Origin: Kallipyga massiliensis ph2
Lineage (GTDB): Bacteria; Bacillota; Clostridia; Tissierellales; Peptoniphilaceae
Reading direction: 5' to 3'
Assembly: GCF_000311985.1 (NCBI RefSeq)
Contig: NZ_HE978586.1
Span: forward strand, 84,913-148,912
Length of the DNA: 64,000 bases
A program made the translations under genes and the position numbers. The notes under the pieces are model-generated. The model worked only from the letters and a program-made list of their open reading frames with translations, was not told the DNA's origin and made no database searches. This document shows positions 7,690 to 16,916 of this stretch, piece after piece; the first letter of the stretch is position 1; each line of letters starts with the position of its first letter.

Positions 7690-8613
7690 ATGGTTGCCGG
7701 GATGTCCTATTATCAAATCTGCTGGTACTTCCTCATTTATTCTTTTGGAGGTTGGATTGTTGAAGTGATCTTCCACGCAGTTACTCTGGGAAAGGTAGTT
7801 AACCGTGGTTTTTTGAATGGCCCGGTTTGTCCGGTCTATGGGTTTGGTGTATTATCTGTCTTTACCGCCATCAACCTCATGCAGAGTAACGGACAAAGGC
7901 TGAATAGTCTGGAGATTTTTCTATTTGGGGTAATTCTAGCCACCCTGGTGGAACTCCTGGCCGGATGGCTCCTGGACCGGTGTTTTCATGCCCGGTGGTG
8001 GGATTACTCCACAAAGCCATTCAACTTTCGAGGATATATCTGCCTTGAATTTTCCTTAATCTGGGGATTGGCCATTCTTTTTGTTGTCCATATTTTTCAG
8101 ACTTTTGTCGATCACCATACAGTGGAATCTTTGGCTCCCCGTGAGGGCTGGATTCTCTTGGCTCTTCTCTATGCCTTTTATCTTGCAGATTTTGTGGTCA
8201 CCCTAGCCATCATCCGGGGCTTCAACAAAACCCTGACAAAACTGGATCAGATTCAATCGGATATGCGGATCGTCAGTGACCGGATCAGCGAGCGGGTAGG
8301 GACTAGGACATTAGAAACTACCCAGATCGTCGATGAGGGTAAGCTACAGGCAAAACTCGCCAAGGCAGAGTTAAAAGACGTGATCCGCGAGAAAAAAGCT
8401 GATTTAGAAGTTGTTCAGTCAATAAAACAGAAGGAAACCCTAATCGACTTAAAAGATAAATTCGATGCCCTTCAAGGGGAATTTGATCGTATTTCCTCCT
8501 CCCTCACTTCATCATCTTATTTTGGCCAGGGACGCCTCCTTAAGGCATTTCCCGGAATGAAACATCAAAAGTATCCGGAACTCGTCAAGGCACTAAAAGA
8601 AAAACTCCACTAA
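7690..8613 (+). CDS. Putative ABC-transporter-type membrane protein (CmpB family)
   Basis: The N-terminal 190 residues carry about six hydrophobic segments with the hallmark FSFGGWIVEVIFHAVTLGKVVNRGFLNGPVCPVYGFG-type region (family PF06541, 'putative ABC-transporter type IV') and a second mark, ARWWDYSTKPFNFRGYICL. The C-terminal 110 residues form a cytoplasmic coiled coil. The cargo of the family is unknown. Several in-frame ATGs are possible (7678, 7687, 7690, 7702); GGAGG at 7680-7684 best fits 7690. A single gene with its own promoter and a terminator shared with the convergent GT8 gene. Confidence 0.8.
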   Translation: MVAGMSYYQICWYFLIYSFGGWIVEVIFHAVTLGKVVNRGFLNGPVCPVYGFGVLSVFTAINLMQSNGQRLNSLEIFLFGVILATLVELLAGWLLDRCFHARWWDYSTKPFNFRGYICLEFSLIWGLAILFVVHIFQTFVDHHTVESLAPREGWILLALLYAFYLADFVVTLAIIRGFNKTLTKLDQIQSDMRIVSDRISERVGTRTLETTQIVDEGKLQAKLAKAELKDVIREKKADLEVVQSIKQKETLIDLKDKFDALQGEFDRISSSLTSSSYFGQGRLLKAFPGMKHQKYPELVKALKEKLH

Positions 8614-8654
8614 AAGGTTCTATCTTCCGGCATATCAAGTCCTTCTCCATGTGA

Positions 8655-8704
8655 AAAACCGATCACCTTGTTCAGGACATCCTGATCAAAGTGACCGGTT
8701 TTTT
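8655..8704. terminator. Bidirectional terminator between convergent genes
   Basis: A long hairpin: AAAACCGATCAC pairs with GTGACCGGTTTT with a few mismatches, with an inner TCAGG / CCTGA stem. T-runs lie on both outer sides, so it can stop transcripts from both strands. Confidence 0.8.
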
Positions 8705-8705
8705 A

Positions 8706-9542
8706 TTAGACGTCGTTTTGAAGATATCTTTCCGTTAGGCTCATATAATGGCGGTATAGGCTTCCAAAACGACGTCGATAATTCTTTTTCCAGGGCTTAT
8801 CTTTTCCGCAAAAATGAAGGATGGAGGTGTTTTCCATCACCCACTCCAGATTTTCCTTCCCTCCGCTTCGTAAGAGGTAGTTGCTGTAATTTCTGGCATC
8901 ATAATTCCAACGTGCATCATCAAGACTCAGGATTCTTGATCCATAAAGCGCATTTAACACGTCTTGATCAGGCAGTAGAAGGGCCATGGGATTGTCTTCA
9001 ACAAAGTGGAAAAGCTCATCCGGGACGATCTCTTTTCTCGCCTCTTCCAGGTTGATCAAAAGAACGCCTGAATTAAAGTAATCCGTGTTTGTCTTCAGGC
9101 GGATTTTATTCACGCTGTTGGCCATTTCCGTCTTCCCGGTATGAGCCGCTGCAGCAAAGAGGTAACCCCTCAGGTCCATCTCCCACAGAGCATTGAGCGA
9201 ATTGATCACGAGAATATCCGGATCTAAATAGAGAATTTTATCAAGGTCATGGGGAAGCCATTCTCCTGCAAGGAGCCGATAATACATCTCCCTGGGGTAA
9301 CGATCGGTGACCTTGGCCGAACGGAAGGTCTCCCCATCCGCCCGGATAGGAATCAGGCGGAAGTCGAGGCGAGCACAATCTTCAGAAAGCTTTTTCAAGC
9401 TTTCCCCGGGGATTTGACGGTGGATCAGATAGACGTCAAAGACCTGAACCGGATGGTTGAGATAAATTGAAGTGAGGAGGACCCTCAGCTGGGGAAGATA
9501 ATGTTGGTCGAGTGTCACCAGAAGCGGAATTCGCATAGTCAT
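8706..9542 (-). CDS. Glycosyltransferase family 8 protein
   Basis: 278 residues of a GT-A fold transferase using a nucleotide sugar. The manganese-binding DxD motif is seen as ILYLDPDILV (about residues 98-107), preceded by the MYYRLLAGEWLP segment and followed by YFNSGVLLINL, all typical of GT8. The start ATG overlaps the stop of the TVP38-like gene (ATGA at 9539-9542), so it is the last gene of the six-gene operon. It may glycosylate a lipid or wall component; the acceptor cannot be told. Confidence 0.88.
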   Translation of the reverse strand: MTMRIPLLVTLDQHYLPQLRVLLTSIYLNHPVQVFDVYLIHRQIPGESLKKLSEDCARLDFRLIPIRADGETFRSAKVTDRYPREMYYRLLAGEWLPHDLDKILYLDPDILVINSLNALWEMDLRGYLFAAAAHTGKTEMANSVNKIRLKTNTDYFNSGVLLINLEEARKEIVPDELFHFVEDNPMALLLPDQDVLNALYGSRILSLDDARWNYDARNYSNYLLRSGGKENLEWVMENTSILHFCGKDKPWKKNYRRRFGSLYRHYMSLTERYLQNDV

Positions 9543-10237
9543 TTCCCCCGGTTAAAATAGTAGGCAATGGCGACGGCCCCTGCCGAGGTCAAAACCTTGA
9601 CCACCATCAAAACAAAAAAGGCGGTGGAGAAGGGGTCCATCAGAACGTCCCCCAACAGGGTGTTGGTGATGACGCTGACGGCGCTGCCCAGGAGGCCGGA
9701 GAACAAATAAAGGGGGTAGCTTGTTCGGGAGGCTCCAAAGTAGAAGCTGGTGATATCGCAAGAAAACCAGCCAATCAGGCGGACAATGAAGCTGGCAAAA
9801 AACTCGTTTCTTTTCTGAATATCCACCAACTTGTCGATTTTTGGGTATTTTGCTTTGATGTAGTCCAGCTCTTCCGCCCCGGACCAGCGGCCAAGAAGGT
9901 AAGGGAGGGTCATGGTAATGGCCAAGCCCAGAAAGCTGACGCAGACTGCCCAGACCGGAGGAAAGAGGATACCGCTGGCCACATATAAGGAGAGGAGCGG
10001 TATAACAATCGTCAGACTTTTTATGGCAAAGAGGAGCATGAGCCAAAGAACCGACCGAAGCGGATTGCCCGAGGCCTGGGCGACCAAAGATTCCACGCTA
10101 AACTTCCCATCAATGGTGAAATGGATGCCCACCAGGACAAAGAGAAAGCAAACCAGGCCAACAACCTGGATTCTTCGGAATTTTCCCGCTACTTTCTGAT
10201 TCTCCGCCTCAAGACCGGATTTCCCTCTTATTTCCAA
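9539..10237 (-). CDS. TVP38/TMEM64 (VTT domain) membrane protein
   Basis: A six-helix-type membrane protein of the DedA/TVP38 superfamily, implicated in moving lipids between leaflets. Visible marks are the re-entrant [15 protein letters not shown] segment, [10 protein letters not shown], and [21 protein letters not shown]. The frame is open back to an ATG at 10291, but that would overlap metK by 64 bases. A TTG at 10237 preceded by GGGAG is a likelier start and gives a 10-base overlap and 232 residues. It overlaps the GT8 start downstream. Its place next to a patatin and a GT8 suggests membrane lipid work. Confidence 0.8.
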   Translation of the reverse strand: MEIRGKSGLEAENQKVAGKFRRIQVVGLVCFLFVLVGIHFTIDGKFSVESLVAQASGNPLRSVLWLMLLFAIKSLTIVIPLLSLYVASGILFPPVWAVCVSFLGLAITMTLPYLLGRWSGAEELDYIKAKYPKIDKLVDIQKRNEFFASFIVRLIGWFSCDITSFYFGASRTSYPLYLFSGLLGSAVSVITNTLLGDVLMDPFSTAFFVLMVVKVLTSAGAVAIAYYFNRGK

Positions 10238-11355
10238 GACACTTTCTCCCAGGGAAGGCTGGCTGTATTCTCTCCAAAGTGGCCATAGCAAGCGGTCTGC
10301 AGGTAAATGGGCCGTTTCAGGTCAAACTTTTTAATGATTCCGGTCGGTGTCAGATCTTCCCTTTTTTTAATTTCGCCGATAATTTCTTCCTCCGTCAATT
10401 TCCCGCTGCCAAAAGTTTCGACATGGATGGAAACCGGCTCCGCTACCCCGATCGCATAGGTCAGCTGGACCTCGCAGGCATCCGTATACCCACAGGCCAC
10501 GATGTTTTTGGCCAGGTAACGAGCCATGTAGGCCGCGCTCCGGTCAACTTTCGAGGGGTCTTTCCCGGAGAAGGAACCGCCGCCATGACGGGCATAGCCG
10601 CCATAGGTGTCCACGATAATCTTCCGTCCGGTCAAGCCGGTGTCACCGGCAGGTCCGCCAATGACAAAGCGTCCGGTCGGGTTAATAAAGATTTTTGTCT
10701 TCTCATCGAAGAGGTCGGAAGGCAGGACGTCTTTTAGGACCTTATTGACTAATTCCAGCTTCAGCTGGTTGAGATTGACCTCTTCCTTATGCTGGGTGGA
10801 GAGAACCACGGTGTCAATGTGGACCGGGCGACCATCCTCATATTCCACGGTAATCTGGCCCTTGCTGTCGGGTAAGAGTCCCTTGATTTCTCCCTTTTTT
10901 CTTGCCTGAGCCAGCCGCTTCAGCATCTTATGGGAAAGGGCGATGGCCAGGGGCATATAGCTCTCGGTTTCCGTGCAGGCGTAGCCGAACATCATCCCTT
11001 GGTCGCCGGCCCCGTTTTCCTCCTCGCTGGCCTTGGTCACCCCCATAGCAATATCCGGGGACTGGTCATGGACGTCCACAGTGATTTGACAGGAGTCGGC
11101 ATCAAAGCCGATTCCGGGGATGGTATAACCGATGCGGCGGATTTGTTCTCTGGCTATCGCATCGTAATCCACAGTTGCTCTTGAAGTGACCTCGCCCATG
11201 ATGTGAAGGCGGTCAACCGTAGCGGTCACTTCGCAAGCCACATGGGCATTGGGGTCCTGAGAAAGATGAGCATCCAGGATAGCATCCGCAATTTGGTCGC
11301 AGACCTTATCCGGATGGCCTTCGGATACACTTTCAGAAGTAAAAAAAGTACGCAT
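10228..11355 (-). CDS. metK: S-adenosylmethionine synthase
   Basis: Makes S-adenosylmethionine from methionine and ATP in the cytoplasm. Diagnostic motifs: [11 protein letters not shown] at the N-terminus, [12 protein letters not shown] (about residue 115), and the phosphate-binding [19 protein letters not shown] (about 255). 375 residues, slightly shorter than the usual 385-400. AAGGAG lies 8 bases before the start. It starts 20 bases after a radical SAM gene that would consume its product. No SAM riboswitch is visible in front of it. Confidence 0.97.
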   Translation of the reverse strand: MRTFFTSESVSEGHPDKVCDQIADAILDAHLSQDPNAHVACEVTATVDRLHIMGEVTSRATVDYDAIAREQIRRIGYTIPGIGFDADSCQITVDVHDQSPDIAMGVTKASEEENGAGDQGMMFGYACTETESYMPLAIALSHKMLKRLAQARKKGEIKGLLPDSKGQITVEYEDGRPVHIDTVVLSTQHKEEVNLNQLKLELVNKVLKDVLPSDLFDEKTKIFINPTGRFVIGGPAGDTGLTGRKIIVDTYGGYARHGGGSFSGKDPSKVDRSAAYMARYLAKNIVACGYTDACEVQLTYAIGVAEPVSIHVETFGSGKLTEEEIIGEIKKREDLTPTGIIKKFDLKRPIYLQTACYGHFGENTASLPWEKVSWK

Positions 11356-11375
11356 GACAAAACTCCTTAATCTCT

Positions 11376-12752
11376 TTATTCCTGGTGGTGGCCGGCCTCT
11401 GCCCAGAGCTTATCTGCACAGGGTTTCCAGGCTTCCGCATAGGACTTGCATTTCCCGCACAGGTGTTCCGCACTCTCCGGTGACTGGAGGTCGGTGGACT
11501 TTGCCCCGGTTTCTTTGACGATTTGCTGGAGAATCTCCGGATTTTCCAACATGGGGCAGGGCCGGAGGTGGTTCTCATTGAAGGGCTGGTTGTCGTGGTA
11601 GGCCATAAAGAGGGGCTGTTTCAGAATTTCCAGTAGGGTGTGGGTCCGAATATTGGCCCCGGAATAGTGGATGAAGACGCAGGGTTCCGCATCGCCATTG
11701 GCATTGATATGGAAGTAGTTTCTTCCGCCGGCAATGCACCCGCCCACAAATTCTCCGTCATTCTGGAAGTCCATGGTAAAAAGGCCTTCGCCCGTGGTGA
11801 GTTTTCTGATTTCACGGATTCGATTCTTGGTCGCAACCCTCTGTTCCGGTGTGGGAAGGAGGTCCAGGGAGGCGTCATTGCCGACCGGCATATAGTGGAA
11901 GTACATGGCATAGCGGCATCCTTTATCCACCATGAGCTTGACGAATTCTTTGGAGGTGACGGATTCGCAGTTTTTCGAGGTGTAGCAGATGGAGGTTCCA
12001 AAGACCAGGCCGTTCTTCTTCAAGAGGTCCATAGCGTGCATGACCTTGCCGTAGACTCCTTCGCCCCGACGGAGGTCGTTGACTTCCGGCGATCCCTCCA
12101 AGCTGATGGCCAACATAAGGTTGCCCACCCGCTTTAACTCCTGGCAGAAGGCCTCATCAACCAGAGTTCCATTGGTGAAGGCCAGGAACTGACATTCCTT
12201 GTGCTCCTCGCAGAGTTTGATCAGGTCGTCCTTGCGCACCAGGGGCTCTCCCCCGGTAAACATATAGAAGTAAACGCCGAGTTCCTTCCCCTGTTTGACC
12301 ACGCTGGACATTTCGTCATAGGTAAGATTGAGCTTGTTGCCATACTCCGCCGCCCAGCATCCGGTGCAGTGGAGGTTGCAGGCGGAGGTGGGGTCCATGA
12401 GGATCAACCAGGGGATGTTGCACTGGTGGATCTCACGCATTTCCCGGATGGTTTTGGTCCCATGCAACATGGCTTCCAGGCCGAAGTTCAGGACCGTCGT
12501 CTTAATGACGTTAGGATCCAGCTCGTCCAACATCCGGTTGACGTACCGGTTTAAGGCGCCATCCTTATCCGCAATCATGGCCCGCATGTTATCATAATCG
12601 ACACCAAGATCCACCCCATCCATATATTTTTCCATGAGGTCGATCAGCTTGATCATTTCCGGTTCCCGCTCATCCTTGTCCACTTTCTTCAAGATCATAT
12701 TTAATCCAAGGCTTGCTGCTGCTCTTGTTGCAGAATGACTTAAGCTTCCCAT
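11376..12752 (-). CDS. Radical SAM protein
   Basis: 458 residues. The iron-sulfur motif CNLHCTGC has cysteines at 125, 129 and 132 (CxxxCxxC), followed by TGGEPL, the SAM-binding motif. A C-terminal Cys-rich region (CIAGG, CVF, CPML, CGKC, C) points to auxiliary clusters of the SPASM type. An N-terminal helical extension of about 110 residues precedes the core. The substrate is unknown; peptide or lipid modification are both possible. It overlaps the HdeD-like gene by 13 bases upstream and precedes metK by 20 bases, so it is translationally tied to both. Confidence 0.85.
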   Translation of the reverse strand: MGSLSHSATRAAASLGLNMILKKVDKDEREPEMIKLIDLMEKYMDGVDLGVDYDNMRAMIADKDGALNRYVNRMLDELDPNVIKTTVLNFGLEAMLHGTKTIREMREIHQCNIPWLILMDPTSACNLHCTGCWAAEYGNKLNLTYDEMSSVVKQGKELGVYFYMFTGGEPLVRKDDLIKLCEEHKECQFLAFTNGTLVDEAFCQELKRVGNLMLAISLEGSPEVNDLRRGEGVYGKVMHAMDLLKKNGLVFGTSICYTSKNCESVTSKEFVKLMVDKGCRYAMYFHYMPVGNDASLDLLPTPEQRVATKNRIREIRKLTTGEGLFTMDFQNDGEFVGGCIAGGRNYFHINANGDAEPCVFIHYSGANIRTHTLLEILKQPLFMAYHDNQPFNENHLRPCPMLENPEILQQIVKETGAKSTDLQSPESAEHLCGKCKSYAEAWKPCADKLWAEAGHHQE

Positions 12753-13297
12753 TCTTTTATCCTCCTTATTGTAGTTACTGTGCTGCGCACGACAAGTAAA
12801 TTCAGTATCCCATCAATGATCAGGTTCAACCCGATCAACATAACGACAGCTTTTGTTCCCTGGTAGGGCCGAAAGAAAAGCAGGGCACCGATGACTGAGG
12901 TGACCAGGGCGATCATTAGGATAACCCACCAGTTGTCCACCCCGATTTTCCGGGCGTCCAGGGCGGTCTGGATCCTAAGCAGGGCATCGACGATGATGAA
13001 AAAGGCGATCCCAATAATCAGGGTTTCCATAAACTGCTTGGACCAAAAGCACATGGTCAAACCGATTAAGATGGAGATGATCCCCATAGCAAAATCGAAT
13101 TGAAAGGCCAGCTGAAGCAGGTCCTTTGAAAAATAGCCGAATAATTTGACAATCCCAAAAAGGACAAGGACTGCCCCACACAAGCGGCAAAAGACATCCG
13201 CTGCAATATTGGGTTGAAAGAGTAAAAAGATGCCTAAAACGATGAGGCAAAGGGAAAATCCGCTATAAATATCTTTTACTTTCTTTAATTTCTCCAT
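12740..13297 (-). CDS. HdeD-like membrane protein (DUF308)
   Basis: 185 residues with six hydrophobic segments in three pairs, the repeat pattern of the HdeD/DUF308 family. The role is unknown; E. coli HdeD is linked to acid resistance. It lies 18 bases after the patatin gene and overlaps the radical SAM gene start, as the second gene of the operon. Confidence 0.82.
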   Translation of the reverse strand: MEKLKKVKDIYSGFSLCLIVLGIFLLFQPNIAADVFCRLCGAVLVLFGIVKLFGYFSKDLLQLAFQFDFAMGIISILIGLTMCFWSKQFMETLIIGIAFFIIVDALLRIQTALDARKIGVDNWWVILMIALVTSVIGALLFFRPYQGTKAVVMLIGLNLIIDGILNLLVVRSTVTTIRRIKEWEA

Positions 13298-13315
13298 TTT
13301 CTCACCTCCCCTATC

Positions 13316-14194
13316 CTAAATTTTGCCAATCCTGCCTGGTCCGAATTCCGGACCCAGCCGGTTTTCTCCATCCCTTTTCCCCATTTCATAGAGACGGAGC
13401 AACTCATCATGGTCCTGGGTTAAGGTCCGCAAATTACCGGTGTCGGAAGGCGCAATGATGATCGCCTTTCCCTCTTTTTCCAGCTTCAGGAGTTCTCTCA
13501 GACTCCGGTTGTAGACTTTCCCCCTCTGCTGGAGGGCTTGTGCCGCTTTGGGGTATTTCCGCTTCAGGAGCAAAACCAGCCGCCTATCGGCATCCTCTTC
13601 TCGAAAAAAGTCCCTGGGCTTGGTTAGGATCACAATGACTTTTGTACAGCCTGCCTGGAAGGCTCTTCGAAAGGGGATGGGATCAGAGATTCCCCCATCG
13701 AAATAGGGAATCCCATCAACCGGATATGGCTTGCATAAAACCGGAACACAGCAAGAGGCTTTTATGGGGTCATAGAAGTTTTGACCCAGGTCCTTCTTGT
13801 TGAAATAGACGGCCCGGCCGGTATCCGCATTGGTCGCCACGATCTCCAATTCCATGGGGCTGGCTTGGAGGGATTGGTAGTCCAGGGGGTTCTCCCCACC
13901 GGCATCACTCAGTGTCGAATAAATATAGTCCAGGTTAATGTAGGACCCCTTCTTCAGGAAGTTTCCCACGCCCATATAATCTTTGCGGAAGGCATAATCG
14001 TTATAAAAAACCAGATTTCGTCCTCTTTGACCGGCTGCATAGGAGGCCCCGTTGGCCGCTCCAGCCGATACGCCGATGAAGTAGTCCGCCCGGATCCCTT
14101 GGTCCATACAATAATCCAGGACCCCGGCGCCATAAATTCCTCGTGTTCCTCCACCGACATCAACGATTCCAAGTTTTTGAATCTCTTTGTTCAT
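13316..14194 (-). CDS. Patatin-like phospholipase
   Basis: 292 residues of a serine lipid acyl hydrolase with a Ser-Asp dyad. The oxyanion loop is VGGGTRGIYGAG (13-24), the nucleophile elbow GVSAG puts Ser at 43, and DGGISDP gives the catalytic Asp166. It belongs to the bacterial YjjU-like subgroup. First gene of the operon running to 8706. Expected to deacylate membrane lipids; the substrate is not visible. Confidence 0.9.
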   Translation of the reverse strand: MNKEIQKLGIVDVGGGTRGIYGAGVLDYCMDQGIRADYFIGVSAGAANGASYAAGQRGRNLVFYNDYAFRKDYMGVGNFLKKGSYINLDYIYSTLSDAGGENPLDYQSLQASPMELEIVATNADTGRAVYFNKKDLGQNFYDPIKASCCVPVLCKPYPVDGIPYFDGGISDPIPFRRAFQAGCTKVIVILTKPRDFFREEDADRRLVLLLKRKYPKAAQALQQRGKVYNRSLRELLKLEKEGKAIIIAPSDTGNLRTLTQDHDELLRLYEMGKRDGENRLGPEFGPGRIGKI

Positions 14195-14283
14195 CCCATC
14201 TCTTTCCTAAACGCATACAAAAGCAAAAACATGATTGTAGGGGCATTGTATCCTTTATCTCTGAAGATGGGTACAGACAAAAG

Positions 14284-14317
14284 AAGGCCGAATGTTCGAT
14301 TTCGAACACTCGGCCTT
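14284..14317 (-). terminator. Terminator of the TetR gene
   Basis: AAGGCCGAATGTTCGA pairs with TCGAACACTCGGCCTT (one mismatch); on the minus strand it is followed by CTTTTG. Confidence 0.75.
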
Positions 14318-14324
14318 TGATCGT

Positions 14325-14915
14325 CTAGCAAAATTCACTATTTTTCCCAATTTGGGAATGTCCTTCGATATACATCCGGATCATGGGATCGATGGTTGCT
14401 CCAAAAGATCCGGCGATGGTCCGGTTCAAATCATCCCGATAGTCCGGCATCCTGTCCTCCACCCAGCGGAGGGTGGCCCCGATAAAAGCATAGGTATAAA
14501 AATAAGTAATATAGTCAATACCCGCCCGGGAAAGTGCAGTCCCCTCCGCAGCCTTGGCCACAAAGCGGCCGACAAAGTGACTGATCGCCGACTCCAGATA
14601 TTGGCTGAGAACATCCCGGCTTTTGGAGTCATAAACGTGGAGGATGGCTTCCTTATGGGATTGAAGGTATTCAGCCGTCCGCATATACTCCTCGTAAAAA
14701 GTTCGGTCCGGATTGCTTTCTTCCCGAAAGGTATCTGAAGCATCCCGGAAGGTCTTTTCCAGCAAGTCGTCAATGTTTTGGAAGTGATAATAAAAGGTAT
14801 TTCTATTGATCTCGGCGGTCTCTATGATTTCCTTTACCGTAATTTTATCCAGAGATTTTTCCCGCAAAAGCTCCAAAAAAGCGTCAAAAATTGCTCTCCG
14901 AGTAAACTTGGCCAT
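14325..14915 (-). CDS. TetR/AcrR family regulator
   Basis: 196 residues. The N-terminal helix-turn-helix is FLELLREKSLDKITVKEIIETAEINRNTFYYHFQN-like (about residues 10-45), the DNA-binding domain of the family; the rest is a helical ligand domain. The frame is open to 14957, but AAAAGGA lies 6 bases before the ATG at 14915, which also gives a normal TetR N-terminus. The target may be the neighbouring patatin operon or the genes upstream; no operator could be assigned. Confidence 0.9.
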   Translation of the reverse strand: MAKFTRRAIFDAFLELLREKSLDKITVKEIIETAEINRNTFYYHFQNIDDLLEKTFRDASDTFREESNPDRTFYEEYMRTAEYLQSHKEAILHVYDSKSRDVLSQYLESAISHFVGRFVAKAAEGTALSRAGIDYITYFYTYAFIGATLRWVEDRMPDYRDDLNRTIAGSFGATIDPMIRMYIEGHSQIGKNSEFC

Positions 14916-14960
14916 ATCATTCCTTTTATAGTAAATGGTGGGCAGGCTCCTGTCCACACC

Positions 14961-15311
14961 CTATCTCTCTTCGTCTTTGTAGTCGGAAGGCTCCCCAAAG
15001 GGATAAAAGACCTCCTCTTCCACTTTCTTTCCCCCTTCTCCCAGGATCACCTTCATTTTCGCCCAAGATCCATCCGCATAACCCCGGTCAACAGCTAGGG
15101 TAAAAACATTCTTATTCCATTTTACCCAATATTCCCCTTGGGAAATCGGAAGATAACCATCATCCGGGAGAATGGTCATATTGTTGAACTTTTGCATAAT
15201 AAGAAGAATGAGGCAAAAGACCAACCAGACCAGGGAGGCTGTTATCAAGGAGAGTCGTAATTTATTAACCCTCTTCCGTTCTCCTGGCCCATGATTATTT
15301 ATTTCTGACAT
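14961..15311 (-). CDS. Small single-pass membrane protein, unknown function
   Basis: 116 residues: a basic N-terminal 18 residues, one membrane helix (about 20-40, LSLITASLVWLVFCLILLIM), then an extracytoplasmic part with aromatic residues. No recognised family. It lies 45 bases before the TetR gene in the same direction and about 40 bases after the nitrilase homologue, so these three are probably transcribed together. Confidence 0.6.
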   Translation of the reverse strand: MSEINNHGPGERKRVNKLRLSLITASLVWLVFCLILLIMQKFNNMTILPDDGYLPISQGEYWVKWNKNVFTLAVDRGYADGSWAKMKVILGEGGKKVEEEVFYPFGEPSDYKDEER

Positions 15312-15349
15312 CCTAAGTCCTTCTTCCGATTTAAGAGGAGCTGAATCCC

Positions 15350-16087
15350 CTAGACCTCAACAAACAAAACCCCTTCCTCACCCGCCGGAAGATCTTTTCC
15401 GATCTTTCCTTGAAGGAAAAAGGCCGCTCCGCCTTTGGCAATCTCTTCCTCATCCCTTTTATCCAGGCAAAAGGAATTGACCAACAGAGTCCTGGAGCAA
15501 GCCCGGTTTGCTTGGGCCGCATAGTCATATTTTATCGAAGAGTTCCATTCCTTAAAAGGAAAGTCCGTATAAACCGGCCATAACAGAAGCTCAAGCTGGA
15601 GATCCTTGATTTGTCGGATGTTCTCGTCAAACCATAGGTCACCGCAAAGACCCACAGCCATTTTTCGACCCTCTAAGAGAAAGGAATGGAAGCCCTCCCC
15701 TTCCTGATAGGATTCACCGGCCCCCTCAATCTTCCAGCCGGGCGAAACTCGGCGAAAGACATCCGCGATTTTTCCCTGAGAATCAATGGTGACCTGGGAG
15801 GAGTATATGGTCTCCCCCTCCCGCTCGATGAAGCCAAAAGAAACTGCGGTGGAGCTTTCCCTTGCTTTCCTTGCGATCTCGTCAAAGACCGGATGGTCAA
15901 GGGTTAAGGCCATCCTCAGGTCATGATCAAGGTCAAAGGTTGGTCCATAAAAACCCTGGAGAAAGGCCTCCCCAAAAAGGACCATATCCGCCCTACCCCG
16001 GTAGTCTTCCAGGGTCTTCAGAATGACCCCTTTATTAAAATCCAGATCCTCATCGAAGAATCCTTTGGCGGCTAGTGCAAATTTCAT
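15350..16087 (-). CDS. Nitrilase / carbon-nitrogen hydrolase family protein
   Basis: 245 residues with the alpha-beta-beta-alpha sandwich pattern of C-N hydrolases. The catalytic Glu is E40 (LFGEAFLQGFYG) and the nucleophile is Cys148 (GLCGDLWF). The place of the usual lysine reads FRRVSPG (R112-R113), so the Lys of the Glu-Lys-Cys triad appears replaced by Arg. It may therefore be an atypical or inactive amidase. Substrate unknown. Confidence 0.75.
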   Translation of the reverse strand: MKFALAAKGFFDEDLDFNKGVILKTLEDYRGRADMVLFGEAFLQGFYGPTFDLDHDLRMALTLDHPVFDEIARKARESSTAVSFGFIEREGETIYSSQVTIDSQGKIADVFRRVSPGWKIEGAGESYQEGEGFHSFLLEGRKMAVGLCGDLWFDENIRQIKDLQLELLLWPVYTDFPFKEWNSSIKYDYAAQANRACSRTLLVNSFCLDKRDEEEIAKGGAAFFLQGKIGKDLPAGEEGVLFVEV

Positions 16088-16170
16088 TTGTTTTTCTCCT
16101 TATTGGTGAGCATCCGCCCTAGACTTGTTTGTTATTATAGGTGATAAGAATCACATCATAAAAGAACAAA

Positions 16171-16210
16171 GCCTTTCTACTAAAGCAAATCTGCTGAATA
16201 GAAGAAAGGC
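16171..16210 (-). terminator. Terminator of the toxin-antitoxin operon
   Basis: GCCTTTCT with a few unpaired bases pairs with AGAAAGGC across an inner AGCA/TGCT stem; a T-rich stretch follows on the minus strand. Confidence 0.6.
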
Positions 16211-16217
16211 AAAGTAG

Positions 16218-16598
16218 TTATTCCAAGGGAGGCAGCTTTGATAAGGGAATCCTATCATAAGCACCCTTTTTCCTGTCCTCCGGATGTGGTTCCAAGCTAA
16301 TAATCGTTATTGTCTGTTTTTCTGGTCCATAAACCCAAAACATTCTCATCGCTCCGCTTGTCTTGTTTTCCAAATAAGATTGCCAAACGCGTATACCATA
16401 TCGGTTTGACAATGCTTCAATATCATGCGTATGAAGGCTAGGATGTTTTGGGTTTTGGGATAATAGCTTAAGGGCTTTACCCCATTTTTTATACAATGAA
16501 GAATCTTGTTTATTAATAGTGTTCTTATGAAATTCGCTCTGCAGTCTTTTCCATAGATCATCCATTTCAGGGATGCCCATCTTTATAGTAAACTTCAT
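16218..16598 (-). CDS. RelE/ParE-like toxin
   Basis: A basic 126-residue protein. The region LSQNPKHPSLHTHDIEALSN (about 47-66) followed by beta strands with RVWQSYLEN and MRMFWVYGPEKQTITIISLEPHPE matches the RelE/ParE superfamily fold, which includes ribosome-dependent mRNA cutters and gyrase poisons. It begins 10 bases after the antitoxin gene, the usual antitoxin-toxin order. The precise target cannot be told. Confidence 0.75.
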   Translation of the reverse strand: MKFTIKMGIPEMDDLWKRLQSEFHKNTINKQDSSLYKKWGKALKLLSQNPKHPSLHTHDIEALSNRYGIRVWQSYLENKTSGAMRMFWVYGPEKQTITIISLEPHPEDRKKGAYDRIPLSKLPPLE

Positions 16599-16608
16599 TC
16601 AAATCACC

Positions 16609-16848
16609 TTAAAAATCAGAAAGATCTATAGATTCAGACACATTGCTCAACTTGAAGTTTTTAATGGATTGATCCATTACTTCTAATGTTCGAGCAGACA
16701 GATCTTCCGGGACAATTAACTCACGAGGCTCAAGCATGATGCAGCCATTTTCAAATTCTCTAACATTATAGTATTCATACTTGGCACCCCGGAGAGTAAC
16801 ACGCTTTTTGCTATCGATATGAACATCATAAATCTTCGTTGCTTCCAT
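16609..16848 (-). CDS. Antitoxin of the RelE-like pair
   Basis: 79 residues. The N-terminal part (IYDVHIDSKKRVTLRGAKYEYYNVREFENG) reads like a small beta-strand DNA-binding or swapped-hairpin domain, and the acidic C-terminal tail (VSESIDLSDF) would wrap the basic toxin. A perfect palindrome 19 bases upstream of the start is the probable site of autoregulation. GGAGG lies before the ATG. Confidence 0.7.
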   Translation of the reverse strand: MEATKIYDVHIDSKKRVTLRGAKYEYYNVREFENGCIMLEPRELIVPEDLSARTLEVMDQSIKNFKLSNVSESIDLSDF

Positions 16849-16861
16849 TTAACCACCTCCT

Positions 16862-16887
16862 AAATGTGTGGGATATCCCACATATTT
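16862..16887 (-). promoter_or_regulatory. Palindromic operator of the toxin-antitoxin operon
   Basis: TGTGGGATATCCCACA (16867-16882) is a perfect 16-bp palindrome, extendable to 26 bp with one mismatch, just in front of the antitoxin gene. Confidence 0.7.
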
Positions 16888-16916
16888 AGTATAAACAGAA
16901 TCAATGAGCTCGTCAA

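Noticed and set aside
11340-11380. Possible SAM riboswitch before metK
   Set aside because: Only 20 bases separate metK from the upstream radical SAM gene; no room for such a structure.
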